64,000 bases of DNA from Hortaea werneckii (taxonomy: Eukaryota > Ascomycota > Dothideomycetes > Mycosphaerellales > Teratosphaeriaceae). The notes beneath the pieces were generated by a model that was given only the letters and a program-made list of their open reading frames with translations, had not been told where the DNA came from and ran no database searches. The position numbers and the translations under genes are program-made. Of this stretch, positions 53,706 to 63,590 are shown one piece after another. The number at the start of each line of letters is the position of its first letter. The stretch's first letter is position 1. The DNA lies in the NCBI GenBank assembly GCA_037044905.1, contig JBAOKB010000177.1, forward strand, positions 248,001 through 312,000. Reading direction: 5' to 3'.

Positions 53706-55352
53706 TTACTCGTAGCGGTAGCAGTAAGGGCCAGCCATGGTGTCCATGAGGTCACCGAAGGTCTTGTCCTCGGCGACGAGGCCGAAGGACAGGACATCGC
53801 TGAGCTCCATGTCGGCGGTGGGCGGGCTGTTGAGGAGGGTGGAGGTGCCCTCGATGGCGTCCTCACGCTCGTCCCAGTCCAGGTTTTGCCAGACGGAGTA
53901 GATGCGGTCGATCATGGAGTGGTGGATGAAGAAGACCGGGTCGCTTGGGCTGGAGTGGAAGTCCTCAAGCTGGGATGGGCCACCACCGATCCAGTGACCG
54001 CCACCGTGCACACCGAACTTGTTGTCGCCGAGGAAGCCCTGCATGAGGGACTGGAAGTTGCCGATCTCAGGCTGGCCGAGGACGAGCTCGGTAACGTTGG
54101 TGTAGGTGTTGTAGCGCTCAGAGAAGAAGTTGCTCAGGTCACGGACAAGGCAGCGCGGGTTGTAGTCGAACTGGTTGGCGACGTTGTTGCCGTACGGGCT
54201 GTCAAGAGGACCAAGGTGAGTCTCGTAGGTGGCGTTGCTGAACGGACCGCTCATGACGCAGCCACCACCAGTGCCTGGCGGGAAAGTGGTGTCCTGGAGG
54301 CCGAGGTAGGTGTCCTCACGGCCAGCAATGTACATACCGTTGCTGCCCATGGAGTACTCATCGCCGTTGAAGACCTCGCTCTGGTCAACCTTGCCAGCAT
54401 CCATGGCCCAGTCCCAGTAAGGAAGGGTGCCAGTGTAGCCGCAAGTCTCGCCGAGGGCAGCCTCGAACTCGTGGATGAAGTTACGGTGCCAAGCAAGGAA
54501 GTCGGCGGTGCCGTGGATGTGGTAGGTCATGTTGATGTGAGTGGCGACGAACTCGTCGTAACGAGTGTAGACACCCGGGTAGGCGTCAGAGCCGGCGGTG
54601 GTGTAGCGCGGCTCGGTGCTCTGAAGGCAGGCAACAGCGTCGGTGAAGGCCTTGCGCTGGTCGTTGGACATGCTACGGAACTCGGTACGGACGCGGGCGT
54701 TCTCGTAGGTGCAGTCGCCAGAGCTGGTGCGGGCCTTCAAACGGGCATCGGCAATGTCAGAGACATTCTTCCAGGCGCTACCAGAGGAGATCTCCTCGTC
54801 GTTGTAGTCACCGAGCACCGGCAGGTAGGTCGAGACGGCAGTGCTGGAGGCGCTGGCGCTGGAGGAGCTGGTGCCAGAGGTGCCGACAAGAGAAGAGCTG
54901 GCGGCGGTGCCAGTAGGGCCGGCGGAGGCGGTGCCGTTGCCGGAGTCGGAGGCGAACGGCGCGCTGACGGAGCGAGAGGTGGTGCTCAAGACCGAGTTGC
55001 TGCTCTTCTGAGCCTCGTCGTAGGCAGACGAGTAGGTCTCGTAGGCGGCAGTGTAGGTGGCCGAGGCGGTCGAAGCCGGGGAAGACTCGCGCGAGACGGC
55101 ACCGGATGGGAGGTAAGACGGACCGTTCTCGCAGGAGCTGCTGGAAGCAGCCAGCTTGCTCGAAAGCGAGGCCTTCAAGGAGCTGACCTGGTCCTCCAGC
55201 TCGGAGATGTGCTTCTGCTGGCCATTGTGCGGCTGCGTGCTGTTGTAGCCGACGGCGCCAGTGGGAGCCGAGCCCGTGGGGACGACCGAGCCCGTGGAAG
55301 CAAATGCCGTGGCGGCGGAAAGGGAGAAAACGAGCGACGATTGAATATGCAT
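53706..55352 (-). CDS. Secreted tyrosinase/catechol oxidase with N-terminal mini coiled coil
   Basis: Single exon, 548 aa. Type-3 copper enzyme that oxidises phenols to quinones. Signal peptide MHIQSSLVFSLSAATAFA; a short leucine-zipper-like heptad (Ile49, Leu52, Val56, Leu59, Leu63 in HISELEDQVSSLKASL); one Cys (Cys74); about 100 residues of Ser/Thr/Ala-rich linker; then the tyrosinase domain (about 195-540). CuA ligands are in THINMTYHIHGTADFLAWHR (His272, 280, 289); CuB ligands are in GVHGGGHW (His449, His453) and FFIHHSMID (His477 or 478). There is no long C-terminal lid as in mushroom enzymes, so it is a short secreted form. Codon use is strongly biased to C/G-ending codons, suggesting high expression. 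It shares its upstream region and N-terminal design with the divergent tannase. The start at 55352 is set by the signal peptide. Confidence 0.93.
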   Translation of the reverse strand: MHIQSSLVFSLSAATAFASTGSVVPTGSAPTGAVGYNSTQPHNGQQKHISELEDQVSSLKASLSSKLAASSSSCENGPSYLPSGAVSRESSPASTASATYTAAYETYSSAYDEAQKSSNSVLSTTSRSVSAPFASDSGNGTASAGPTGTAASSSLVGTSGTSSSSASASSTAVSTYLPVLGDYNDEEISSGSAWKNVSDIADARLKARTSSGDCTYENARVRTEFRSMSNDQRKAFTDAVACLQSTEPRYTTAGSDAYPGVYTRYDEFVATHINMTYHIHGTADFLAWHRNFIHEFEAALGETCGYTGTLPYWDWAMDAGKVDQSEVFNGDEYSMGSNGMYIAGREDTYLGLQDTTFPPGTGGGCVMSGPFSNATYETHLGPLDSPYGNNVANQFDYNPRCLVRDLSNFFSERYNTYTNVTELVLGQPEIGNFQSLMQGFLGDNKFGVHGGGHWIGGGPSQLEDFHSSPSDPVFFIHHSMIDRIYSVWQNLDWDEREDAIEGTSTLLNSPPTADMELSDVLSFGLVAEDKTFGDLMDTMAGPYCYRYE

Positions 55353-56200
55353 TGCGACAACGACTCTGCTCAAACACGCGATGGGAGAGGCTAAGAAAGA
55401 GGCGCGGATGAAGCGAGAAACGAGTGAGCAAGAAAGCGCGAGAAAAGGCACGGGAGGCAAAAGTAATAAGACACCTACGGGGAGCAGAGCAAGCAAGCGG
55501 ACACGCGGTCCCCGGGCGACGGAGCCAAACGTCAGTGGACGGCCGTTGAGAACGAACGTGGACTATGCAGCAGTGGGCAGCGTATGACGGCGAGTGTTGT
55601 GCCGAGAGGCTCGTGATAGTGGGTTGGAAGGAATTGCAGAAATTTGAAGGCGTCTGGGAAGGTTTGGGCGGCTGCGAGGCGGATGCGAGGCGCAGGGCCG
55701 AGCTGTTCAATCGGCAGGTACCCGTCCTCGGCCGCCAGGCACCATGCTGCGGAGCCTGCCCCATGCGGACAAGCGTCAGGGGGAATGCTTGGGACGCAAT
55801 TTGCCGGCTTGGGCCTTCGAGCCCGCTTCGCTCGTACTCCACGACTCAAACGGTTGCCAGACTCGCTAGACTCGCGCACATCCGCTGCCATCCCAGGGCA
55901 AAGCTCAGGGCACAGCAAGCAGTTGGCGAGGCGGCCGCCCTAACGTTCCTAATCATAGCTGCCAAGCGACCCCCCGTGATGAGCCGCGCAGAAGGCCACG
56001 GGATCTAGCGTGTTGACGCCCCAAGATGCTGTTCCAAACTTTTATCTTCCTCCGCCTCCCATCGTAGTCGCCGATCGCTTCTCTACCTACTTGTTTCTGG
56101 TTGTCTGCAACCGCCGTCACTCACTCTTTTTTCCTTCCTCCACCCATCTTTGCACCTTTCTCTTTCGCATCTTTTCGTATTCCATTTTCAGTCGTACACC
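55353..56200. promoter_or_regulatory. Bidirectional promoter of the tyrosinase-tannase pair
   Basis: 848 bp between the two ATGs with no gene inside. The tyrosinase side is purine-rich on the plus strand (GAGA/AAGCG runs) and the tannase side is pyrimidine-rich (CTCACTCTTTTTTCC), so each gene has a pyrimidine-rich leader on its own sense strand. This is typical of strongly transcribed fungal genes. Confidence 0.5.
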
Positions 56201-58847
56201 ATGCGTGTCGACGCGTCACTCGCTTCGCTTCTTTTCGCGGCCTCTGCCGCTGCCAACTACAATGGCGCCAGCTCCTCGGATGCGTCCCAGGGCAACAAGG
56301 TCGCTGACCTTGAGGCTCAGGTCAAGTCCCTGAAGCAGGAGCTGGAGGATGCCAGCTACTACACCTGCCCCAACAGCGGCGCCGGCTCTGCTCAGCCAAC
56401 TGCTGCTCCGGCCACCACCACCGGCGGCAACGGTGGCAACGGGGGCTCGCCTGTCTACAGCACCGAGTACTCCACTCTCGTCAACACCGAGTACTACACT
56501 GTCACCAAGGGCGGTGAGGCTCCGGCTGCCACCAGCGCTGCTGGCTCCGGCTCCGGCTCCGGCTACAACGGTGGCGAGGGCGAGGGTGACAACGAGTACA
56601 CCTCGACCGAGCAGAAGACCGTCTACAGCACTGTCATCGACTACAACACCGAGACGTACACCAAGGTGAACACCCAGTACGTTTCCCCGGTCGCTTCCTC
56701 CGCCCCGTCGCAGGGTGGCAACCAGGGCGCTCCCGCTGTCTCCTCGGCCCCCAAGTACACGTCGAACCCAGACTACTACGCTCCGGCTTCCCAGCCGTCG
56801 ACGAGCACCTCGACCTCGACCGTCACCGTGATCGTCACGCCTGGCCAGGAGACCGCGACCTCCAAGGTCAACACTGGCTCTGACGGCGGCGCCACTTACA
56901 CCTGCTACGAGACCTACCCAGGTACCAATCCGATCCCGCAGCCAACTTCTGAGGGCTCTGGCTCTGGCCCTGGCTCCTCCGGCTCCGGCGCTTCCTCTTC
57001 CTACGTCGCTCCTAGCTCTTACATCCCGGCCAAGAGCTCTTCCAGCAGCGTCGTCACCAACGGCAACTCTGCCAGCAGCACCCTGCCACCTTTCCCGGTC
57101 GGTAACGGCACCACCGTCGCTGGTAGCACTGGCATGCCAACTGGTAGCACCCGCACCAGCACCTTCCTGTCCAGCTCTTTCGGCACTGCCTCCGCTACTT
57201 CCTCCAGCGCTTCGGCCTCTGCCACCTCCAACGCCACCCTGTCTGACTGCTCTACCCTCTGCTCGCAGCTTACTGAATTCAACGGCTACGAGGTCACCCC
57301 GCTCACCTGCACCCAGCTCTCCGCTGGTAGCAGCGTTGACACCCCTGAGGGCCAGTCCAGCGTTGGCTGTGCTGCTTCTTCACTCCGGCCCTTGACATCT
57401 GCCAGGTCACCCTTGATGTGAAGACTGCCGGTGACGCGAGCACCTACATGGAGGTCTGGCTCCCGAACGGCAACGAGACTGCCTGGAACGGCCGTACTAT
57501 GAGCACCGACAATGGTGGTCTGAACGGCTGCATCCACTACGTTGACATGCAGTACGTCTCCAGCATGGGTTTCGCCGCCATTGGTGACAACGCTGGCCAC
57601 AACGGCTCTTCTTCGACGGCACTTGGATGATGAACGACAACCAGGCTATCGTCGACTGGTCCTACCGCGCCCGTCACGCTTCCGTCGACGTTGGCAAGCA
57701 GCTCGTTGACCAGTTCTACTCCAAGGCTGCTGAGTACTCATACTACATTGGCTGCTCTACTGGTGGTGCTCAGGGTATGCAATCCGCTCAGATGTTCCCT
57801 GAGGACTTCGATGGCATCATCTCCGGTGCCTCGGCTGCCGACTTCAACCACCTCCAGAGCTGGAGCGCTCACTTCCTCCCGATCACTGGTACCTCTGACA
57901 ACGACACCTTCTTGACTGAGGATGAGTGGACCATTGTCCAGTCTTACGTTCTTGAACAGTGTGACGAGCCGATCGACGGTGTTGCCGACGGTATCCTCGA
58001 GGACCCGCTTCAGTGCAAGTTCGACGTCTCTGCCATCCCGGTCTGCGGCGAGTCTGACTCTGACTCCTGCCTGACTGCCACCCAGATCCAGACTGTCGAG
58101 GACGCCTTCAAGCCGCTCTACTTCGGTGACGACCTCGTCTACCCGGCCCTTCTCTACGGCTCTGAGGTTGACGCTTTCCGTCTTGGTCTCCTGTCCGGCT
58201 CTGTCAACGGCATTGCCCGCGACTTCTTCCGTGGCGGTGTCTTCAACGACAGCTCCTACGACATCACCACCATCACCAAGGAGGACATGATGCGCGCCAG
58301 CGAGCTCGACGCTCTGCACGGCTACCCGTCTGCCTTCGACGCCGACCTCAGCGGCTTCCAGGCTGCCGGCCGCAAGATGATGATGTACCACGGCATGGCT
58401 GACCCGATGACCTCTGGCACCAACTCCCAGCGTTACTACCTCAAGGTCGCCCAGCAGATGGGTCTCTCCCACGAGGAGATTGACAACTTCTTCCGTCTTT
58501 ACCGTATCTCCGGTATGGCTCACTGCGGTGTCGGTGGTATCTCTGGCGCTGGTGCTTGGATGTTCGGCCAGAGCGGTGCTTCTTCCGCTGCCAGCAACAA
58601 CATCGTCCACAACCTTGTCAACTGGGTTGAGAACGACGACGCTCCGGACACCCTGCTCGGCACGAAGTTCTGGTACGACACCCCATCCATGGGCATTGAA
58701 TTCGAGCGTGCTCACTGCCGCTTCCCGTACCGCACCACCTACCAGGGCGGTGACTCCACCCTCCCATCTTCCTGGGGCTGCGAGCTCATCGAGGACTGGC
58801 AGGAGTGCGCTGGTGTTGAGTGCAGCGAGGACGGCAGCTTCGCTTAA
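56201..58847 (+). pseudogene. Secreted tannase/feruloyl esterase with two frame breaks (probably functional)
   Basis: One continuous protein of about 882 aa if read across two -1 shifts, at about 57376 and 57609. Signal peptide MRVDASLASLLFAASAAA; mini zipper (Val34, Leu37, Val41, Leu44, Leu48 in KVADLEAQVKSLKQEL); Cys56; about 300 residues of Gly/Ser/Thr-rich linker; then the tannase/feruloyl-esterase domain. Approximate catalytic residues in that numbering: Ser520 in GCSTGGAQG, Asp735 in YHGMADPMTS, His775 in GMAHCGVGG. Cys519 and Cys776 flank Ser and His, the CS-D-HC signature of this esterase family. Reaction: hydrolysis of galloyl or feruloyl esters. Segments run 56201 to 57376, then 57376 to 57609, then 57609 to 58847. 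Codon bias is equally strong in all three segments, so this is a recent break, an assembly error or recoding rather than an old pseudogene. Confidence 0.85.
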
Positions 58848-59000
58848 GTGGTCGCTCGACGGACAATCTAGTGTTTGGCTTTAAAAGAAGCGTAACATGT
58901 ACATTCTACTTAATGGAACAGATGCGATGATTCATAGTTTGTAGCATGTATATACCTCTCGTATCTCAGTGCAAGTCAATCGAAAGTCATACTCCCATCT

Positions 59001-59030
59001 CTTTGCGTGCTCTACCTTTGCGTGCTCTAC
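59001..59030. repeat. Exact 15 bp tandem duplication
   Basis: CTTTGCGTGCTCTAC occurs twice head to tail without mismatch, about 155 bp after the tannase stop. Confidence 0.95.
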
Positions 59031-59320
59031 TGTAGCTGGTCACTCGGTATAGGTGAGCACATGCCGACGTCGTCGAAAAACGCCCAGGGCTGTGGATCTG
59101 CCTGGAACGTCTTTACTTTCGCCGGCGTTCTCCCCGTCTGGAAGCCGAAATTTTTCGTCCACACGGAGCACTCGCCGCGGCAATCTAGGAGCCTTCATAC
59201 TTCAGCATTATTATGCTGTCACTTCTGGATGGTCACGACATCGATTCGGATCATCCAGCTGAAGGGCTGCTTGTGATGAGGGTTTAACATTCTGTAGTTC
59301 TGCACTTTGGGCGCAGAAGA

Positions 59321-59353
59321 TCACGTGGAAGCCTCTTCCAAAAGGTCACGTGG
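59321..59353. promoter_or_regulatory. Two TCACGTGG E-boxes
   Basis: TCACGTGG at 59321-59328 and again at 59346-59353, in the same orientation 25 bp apart, roughly 0.9 kb upstream of the permease start. They fit bHLH binding sites by sequence; function is inferred. Confidence 0.45.
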
Positions 59354-59933
59354 TGTTCTGCATAGAACTTCCAGATGAAGTCTGTTGAACCTCACCAATT
59401 TCGCCGCGCTCTGGCCGACAGCCCCACGATGCAACCTCGGAACTTGGCGGCGGCGCTCGCGGCGGCGGCCAGACAAACCCACCCCAAACCTACTGTACTA
59501 GACTGCTTTGGCTCGTGGGAGGTCAGCAATTTTTTCACGCTTAGCCCCATCCTTCCTGCAATGGCTGATTGGCCCCATGCCTTTTACGTATCAGATCGTA
59601 GCTCCCGGCCGCATGTCGCTCTTGGACCAATTGAGGGCTCTGAGAGACGGTTCGCGCGACAGTGAGATGACATTATATCATGGCTCGCGTGCACCTCACC
59701 TCTCACTACTTGAGAACTTTTTACGACCCTCATCTGGTGACCTACACCCTATCTGCCACCATTTGGCGCAGCTTCAGCTTCGAACTTGTCATCTAGCATT
59801 GCGACCTCCTTGTATGGAAGAGAAGTTAAGCTTTCAGTAGCACTGCAACTCCAGTTCGCCTCAGTGCCCCTCTCTCCACCGAAACGATCGACATCATTGC
59901 TCGCGAGCATCTTCCATTTGGTTTGCAGAACCC

Positions 59934-60238
59934 CCCAAAGCGACAACGAACCTCACCATCCCATAGCGACAACCTCGTCACGTCCGGCGACCTGGATTCG
60001 GAGCCCAAAGCAACTTGACAAGCCAAAGCAGCCACCGATAACGCCACTTTCAACACGACGTCAGCGTGGACCAGCTGTATCTACCCAGAGCGACTATAAG
60101 CTTTCGTCGAGCCATAGCGACCATCGACCTTAGCCCCAAGCGACCACTCGAATTGATCCGCCCAACTCAAGCCCAAAGCAGCACTTTCAACGACTCCACA
60201 CAGCATCGAGCGTGATACTCATCCGTACCCAAAGCAGC
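59934..60238 (+). promoter_or_regulatory. Nine-copy CCCAAAGCRRC motif array before the permease start
   Basis: Eleven-base units matching [CG]CC[AC][ATG]AGC[GA][AG]C start at 59934, 59960, 60004, 60022, 60084, 60111, 60134, 60172 and 60228, all on the plus strand. Spacing is irregular (18-62 bp). The last unit ends 28 bp before the ATG, so the array is probably in the 5' UTR or core promoter. A second short repeat, CACTTTCAAC, occurs at about 60045 and 60183 within the array. Confidence 0.8.
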
Positions 60239-60266
60239 TCCTCTTCACCAGTCGGACCAGTTCAGG

Positions 60267-62099
60267 ATGGCTACCACAGCAGCAAAGGACCACAAGTTTG
60301 GTCCCTATGGCGCACCCGCCGTGGAGGCCCATGGCTCCAGCAAGGAAGGAACCCCAAGCGGCTCGCAACTCACCGAGCCCGCGGACGACCTTCTCGAAGC
60401 CTTCGGTTACACCTCCGAGATGAACCGGTCCCGGTCGACTCTCAACGTCACCTTCATGTCCTTCGTCCTGGCCTCAGTACCGTACGGCTTGTCCACGACC
60501 CTCATCTACCCGCTCCAAGGAGGCGGACCAACAACGATCATCTGGGGTTGGGTCCTGGTCTGCTTGTTGATGACGTGCGTCGCCGCATCGCTGGGTGAAA
60601 TCACATCGGTAGGTCGAACGCTTGAGAGCAGCTCGCATCATTCCGATCGGGCCTGATCTCGTCTTGTGTGCTTGGGGTAAAAAGTATGCTTACATGTGAT
60701 TAGGTTTACCCATTAGCTGGAGGTGTCTACTATCAGACCTACATGCTGTCACCGGTCTGGTGCCGGAAGCTCGCCGCGTGGCTTTGCGGCTGGTGCTTCA
60801 CCCTCGGGAACATTATCATCACGCTGTCCGTGAACTTCGGTACAACTCTGTTCTTCATCGGCTGTATCAACGTGTTCCGAGTCGATGATGGCACCGGTTC
60901 AGGCGAGACAGTTGGGATCTTCCAAGCTACGGATTATCAGGTCTATCTGATCTTCCTGGGCATTACAAGCCTGTGCACCGCGATCTCAGTCTTTGGCAAC
61001 AGATGGCTTCACCACATGGACACCGGCACGGTCATCTGGACTTTCCTCGGAACCTTGGCCATCGTCATCTGTGTACTTGCTATCGCCGCAGAGGGACGTC
61101 GAAATGCGGCTTGGGTGTTTGGCGGCTTCCAGGTGAACTAACGGCTGGAGCCCACCTGGTTGGTCCTTCTGCATTGGACTGCTTCACGCCGCCTACGCGA
61201 CATCGGCGACGGGCATGGTTGTCTCCATGTGCGAAGAGGTACAGCGACCGGCGACCCAGGTCCCGAAGGCCCTCGTGGGTGCCATCCTGCTCAACATGCT
61301 CTGCGGCCTTATCTTTTTGATTCCAATCTGCTTCGTCATCAACGACATCAAAGCTGTCATCAGCGGCAATATCGGCCAACCTCTCCCGGCCATCCTCAGC
61401 TCTGCTATCGGAAATGAAGTCGGTGCCTTCGTCCTCACCGTGCCCATCATCATCCTCGGTATCTTTTGTGGAACTGGCTGCACCACAGCCGCAGCACGCT
61501 GTACCTGGGCTTTCGCGCGGGATGGCGCTATCCCTGGCTCTCGTCGGTTGAAATTCGACTCCGTCAACCACAAGTTCGGCCTCCCGCTCAACGCCATGAT
61601 GCTCTGCTGGACCGTCCAAGTCCTTCTCGGTCTCATCTACCTTGGTTCTAGCGCTGCCTTCAATGCCTTTAACGGCTCTGGTGTCATCTTCTTGACCCTG
61701 AGCTACGTCATTCCGGTTGCCATTTCCTTCTTCAGCGGCCGCAAAGCCCTGACGAACGCAAAGTTCAATCTCGGAAAGCTTGGCTGGTTCGCGAACTTCG
61801 CTTCCATTGGTAAGTTCCCCCCCAACCTCCCTTTGCATTTGACCACAGTGCTTACATTTTTGATAGCGTGGTGCGCATTTGCCATCCCTCTTTTCTCCAT
61901 GCCAAGCTATCTCCCCGTCGACCAGAGCTCAATGAACTACGCTTGTGTCGTCTTCGTTGGCGGTATCGCCATCGCCGCCGGATGGTACGTCATCAAGGGC
62001 AAACAGTACGACGGACCTAGAACGACAGAGACTACTGAGGTATTGGCAAGACAGCCAAGCAACGTCAGCGCTACCCGCAAGAGTAGTGGACATGTTTAA
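60267..62099 (+). CDS. APC-family amino-acid/choline/GABA permease with one frame break
   Basis: Exons 60267-60608, 60704-61809 and 61867-62099, with a +1 frame break at 61139; about 559 aa when that base is skipped. Introns are 95 bp (GTAGGT/TTAG) and 57 bp (GTAAGT/ATAG; a multiple of three without a stop). A polar N-terminus precedes about 12 membrane segments. The first contains FMSFVLASVPYGLSTTLIYPLQGGGPT, followed by VYPLAGGVYYQTYMLSP. The cytosolic loop MCEEVQRPATQVPKALV is typical of fungal amino-acid, GABA and choline permeases (Uga4/Hnm1-like). The break lies between VFGGFQVN and NGWSPPGW: AAC TAA CGG is read where homology expects AAC, one base skipped, then AAC GGC. The solute cannot be named. 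Confidence 0.85.
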
Positions 62100-62166
62100 A
62101 CGGATTCGCGTGTATTTCTCTTGTATATTACACTAGATCCACAAAGATTCTTTATACTTTCTACCA

Positions 62167-63590
62167 CTAAGCATTCTGCCCCGTCTTGCATCCGTAGTTG
62201 GCAGTGAACCCACTATTCAGCTTACTCTGCAGGAAGTCCAAAGCGGGAGATACTTGGGCGAGTGTCTGCAGTAAGCTCGTTGGCACGCCGATCGCAACCG
62301 TCTGGTACAACAAGCAGATAATCCCATTCGGACTCGCATCCTGTAGCGTCCCGTCCTCGACGAAACCAGGGTAGTTCAGCCCGACAAAGGTATTCGGCTC
62401 TCCCGTGTTGCCGCCGAGGTACGTCGGGTAGAGGTCATACTGCTCGAAGACCTGGTCCGCGATGAACGAAAGCGAAAGCGCTTCGGGCCTGTTGTACCAG
62501 TCCTGGGGCAGTTTCTCGTTCCGGTTGTACGTCCAGCTCCCGTCGCTCTGCTGGCTCATGCCCCAGAAGGCGGCCATGTCGGCGACGGTGGGGTTGCCGG
62601 TGCCGGACTTGAAGTTGGCGAAGCTGTCCATGGGTAAGAGCGAGGTGCCCAGGACGAAGAAGGTGAAGGGGCCGTTGAAGAATTGGCTGTGAGGATCGTT
62701 AGCAAGGGCTGGGTTCTTGTTCAAAGGGGCTTCTCATGCAGTGGATATCCTACCCATTGGTGTTGAGCGATTCGTTGAACCGCTGCTGGTTGTACTTTGC
62801 CATGCACTCCAGCGAGAACTTCTGGTCGGCGCAGGTGTCGATCATCTCGCCGAACAGCGTGCCATTGACTGTGTACGCGTCGCCGGTCGGGCTCAGCGCG
62901 TAGTCCGTCCTTGCCAGCGAGGCGTCGACTTCGAATTTGTTGTGTGTCTGGAGGCCGGTGCCAGACTTTGGCAGGCCGCCGGCGCAGCCTATCGACATCG
63001 TCTGCGTTACGGGATCGCCATCTTGAGCAACTCCGACAGTGGCGACGAAGGTCGCCAGATCGTACTTCCAGTTGTAGACGTTTTGGGCGGCATCGACCAT
63101 TTCCGTGAAGGTGGTCTGGCCATCGTGGGAGATGAAGTTGTGGTTCGCCAGCGTATTCAGACCTGGGCTGTGATGAGGAAGGTTGATCGTCAGCACTGGG
63201 TTTTTGAATTGATCCTGCCAATAATTGATTGCATCTGCTTGGTGAGCAAACTTACCAAGGTCCTCTTACGTCGCTTGCGCTGGGCTTAACGTAGGCATGT
63301 GCTGTATCGCCTTTCGCGGGCACGAGCACGCCACCTTTGCCAGTACCTGGAAGTCCATTCTTCGCGCCGGTATACTTGCTCGGATAGACGTCGTTGTAGG
63401 GCGCGGCACCTTTTCTCAGAAGGTGTACTGGACATGTCCCTCCATCCGCACGCTTGCTCAACGTCGAGGTTACTGCTTCGGAGATCTCTGCCGCATTACC
63501 CTCCCCATTGGCAATGTTGAGTGCCCATGGGTATGCACTGGAGAGGGGAAGGACAGCAGCTGCCAGGCTCAAGGAAGTTAATGTTCGCAT
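62167..63590 (-). CDS. Secreted heme-thiolate peroxidase/peroxygenase (chloroperoxidase family)
   Basis: Exons 63256-63590, 62754-63167 and 62167-62686 (reading leftwards) give 422 aa. Introns are 88 bp (GTAAGT/CACAG) and 67 bp (GTAGGA/CACAG). Signal peptide MRTLTSLSLAAAVLPLSSA is followed by a pro-region with a Lys46-Arg47 Kex2-like site. The proximal heme motif RGPCPGLNTLANHNF is rebuilt exactly across intron 1, with Cys112 as thiolate ligand. The acid-base region reads HNKFEVDASLARTD (Glu191-Val192-Asp193), where short peroxygenases usually have EHD. The rest matches peroxidase family 2 (NGPFTFFVLG, TYNRNEKLPQDWYNR). It should use H2O2 for halogenation or oxygenation of organic substrates outside the cell. 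Its 3' end lies 67 bp from the permease stop. Confidence 0.92.

Larger units (their letters stand above)
58848..59933. other. Intergenic: tannase 3' region and permease upstream region
   Basis: Contains an exact 15 bp tandem duplication (unit CTTTGCGTGCTCTAC) at 59001-59030 and two TCACGTGG motifs at 59321-59328 and 59346-59353. No supported gene; short plus-strand frames have no domain. Confidence 0.6.

Noticed and set aside
53622..55394. 590-codon plus-strand frame opposite the tyrosinase gene
   Set aside because: It is the antisense of a strongly codon-biased gene. Near-absence of TTA, CTA and TCA codons in the sense frame removes antisense stops. The translation is Val/Gly/Arg-rich without domains.
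57738..58715. 325-codon minus-strand frame inside the tannase
   Set aside because: Same antisense artefact of codon bias; no motif, no splice or start support.
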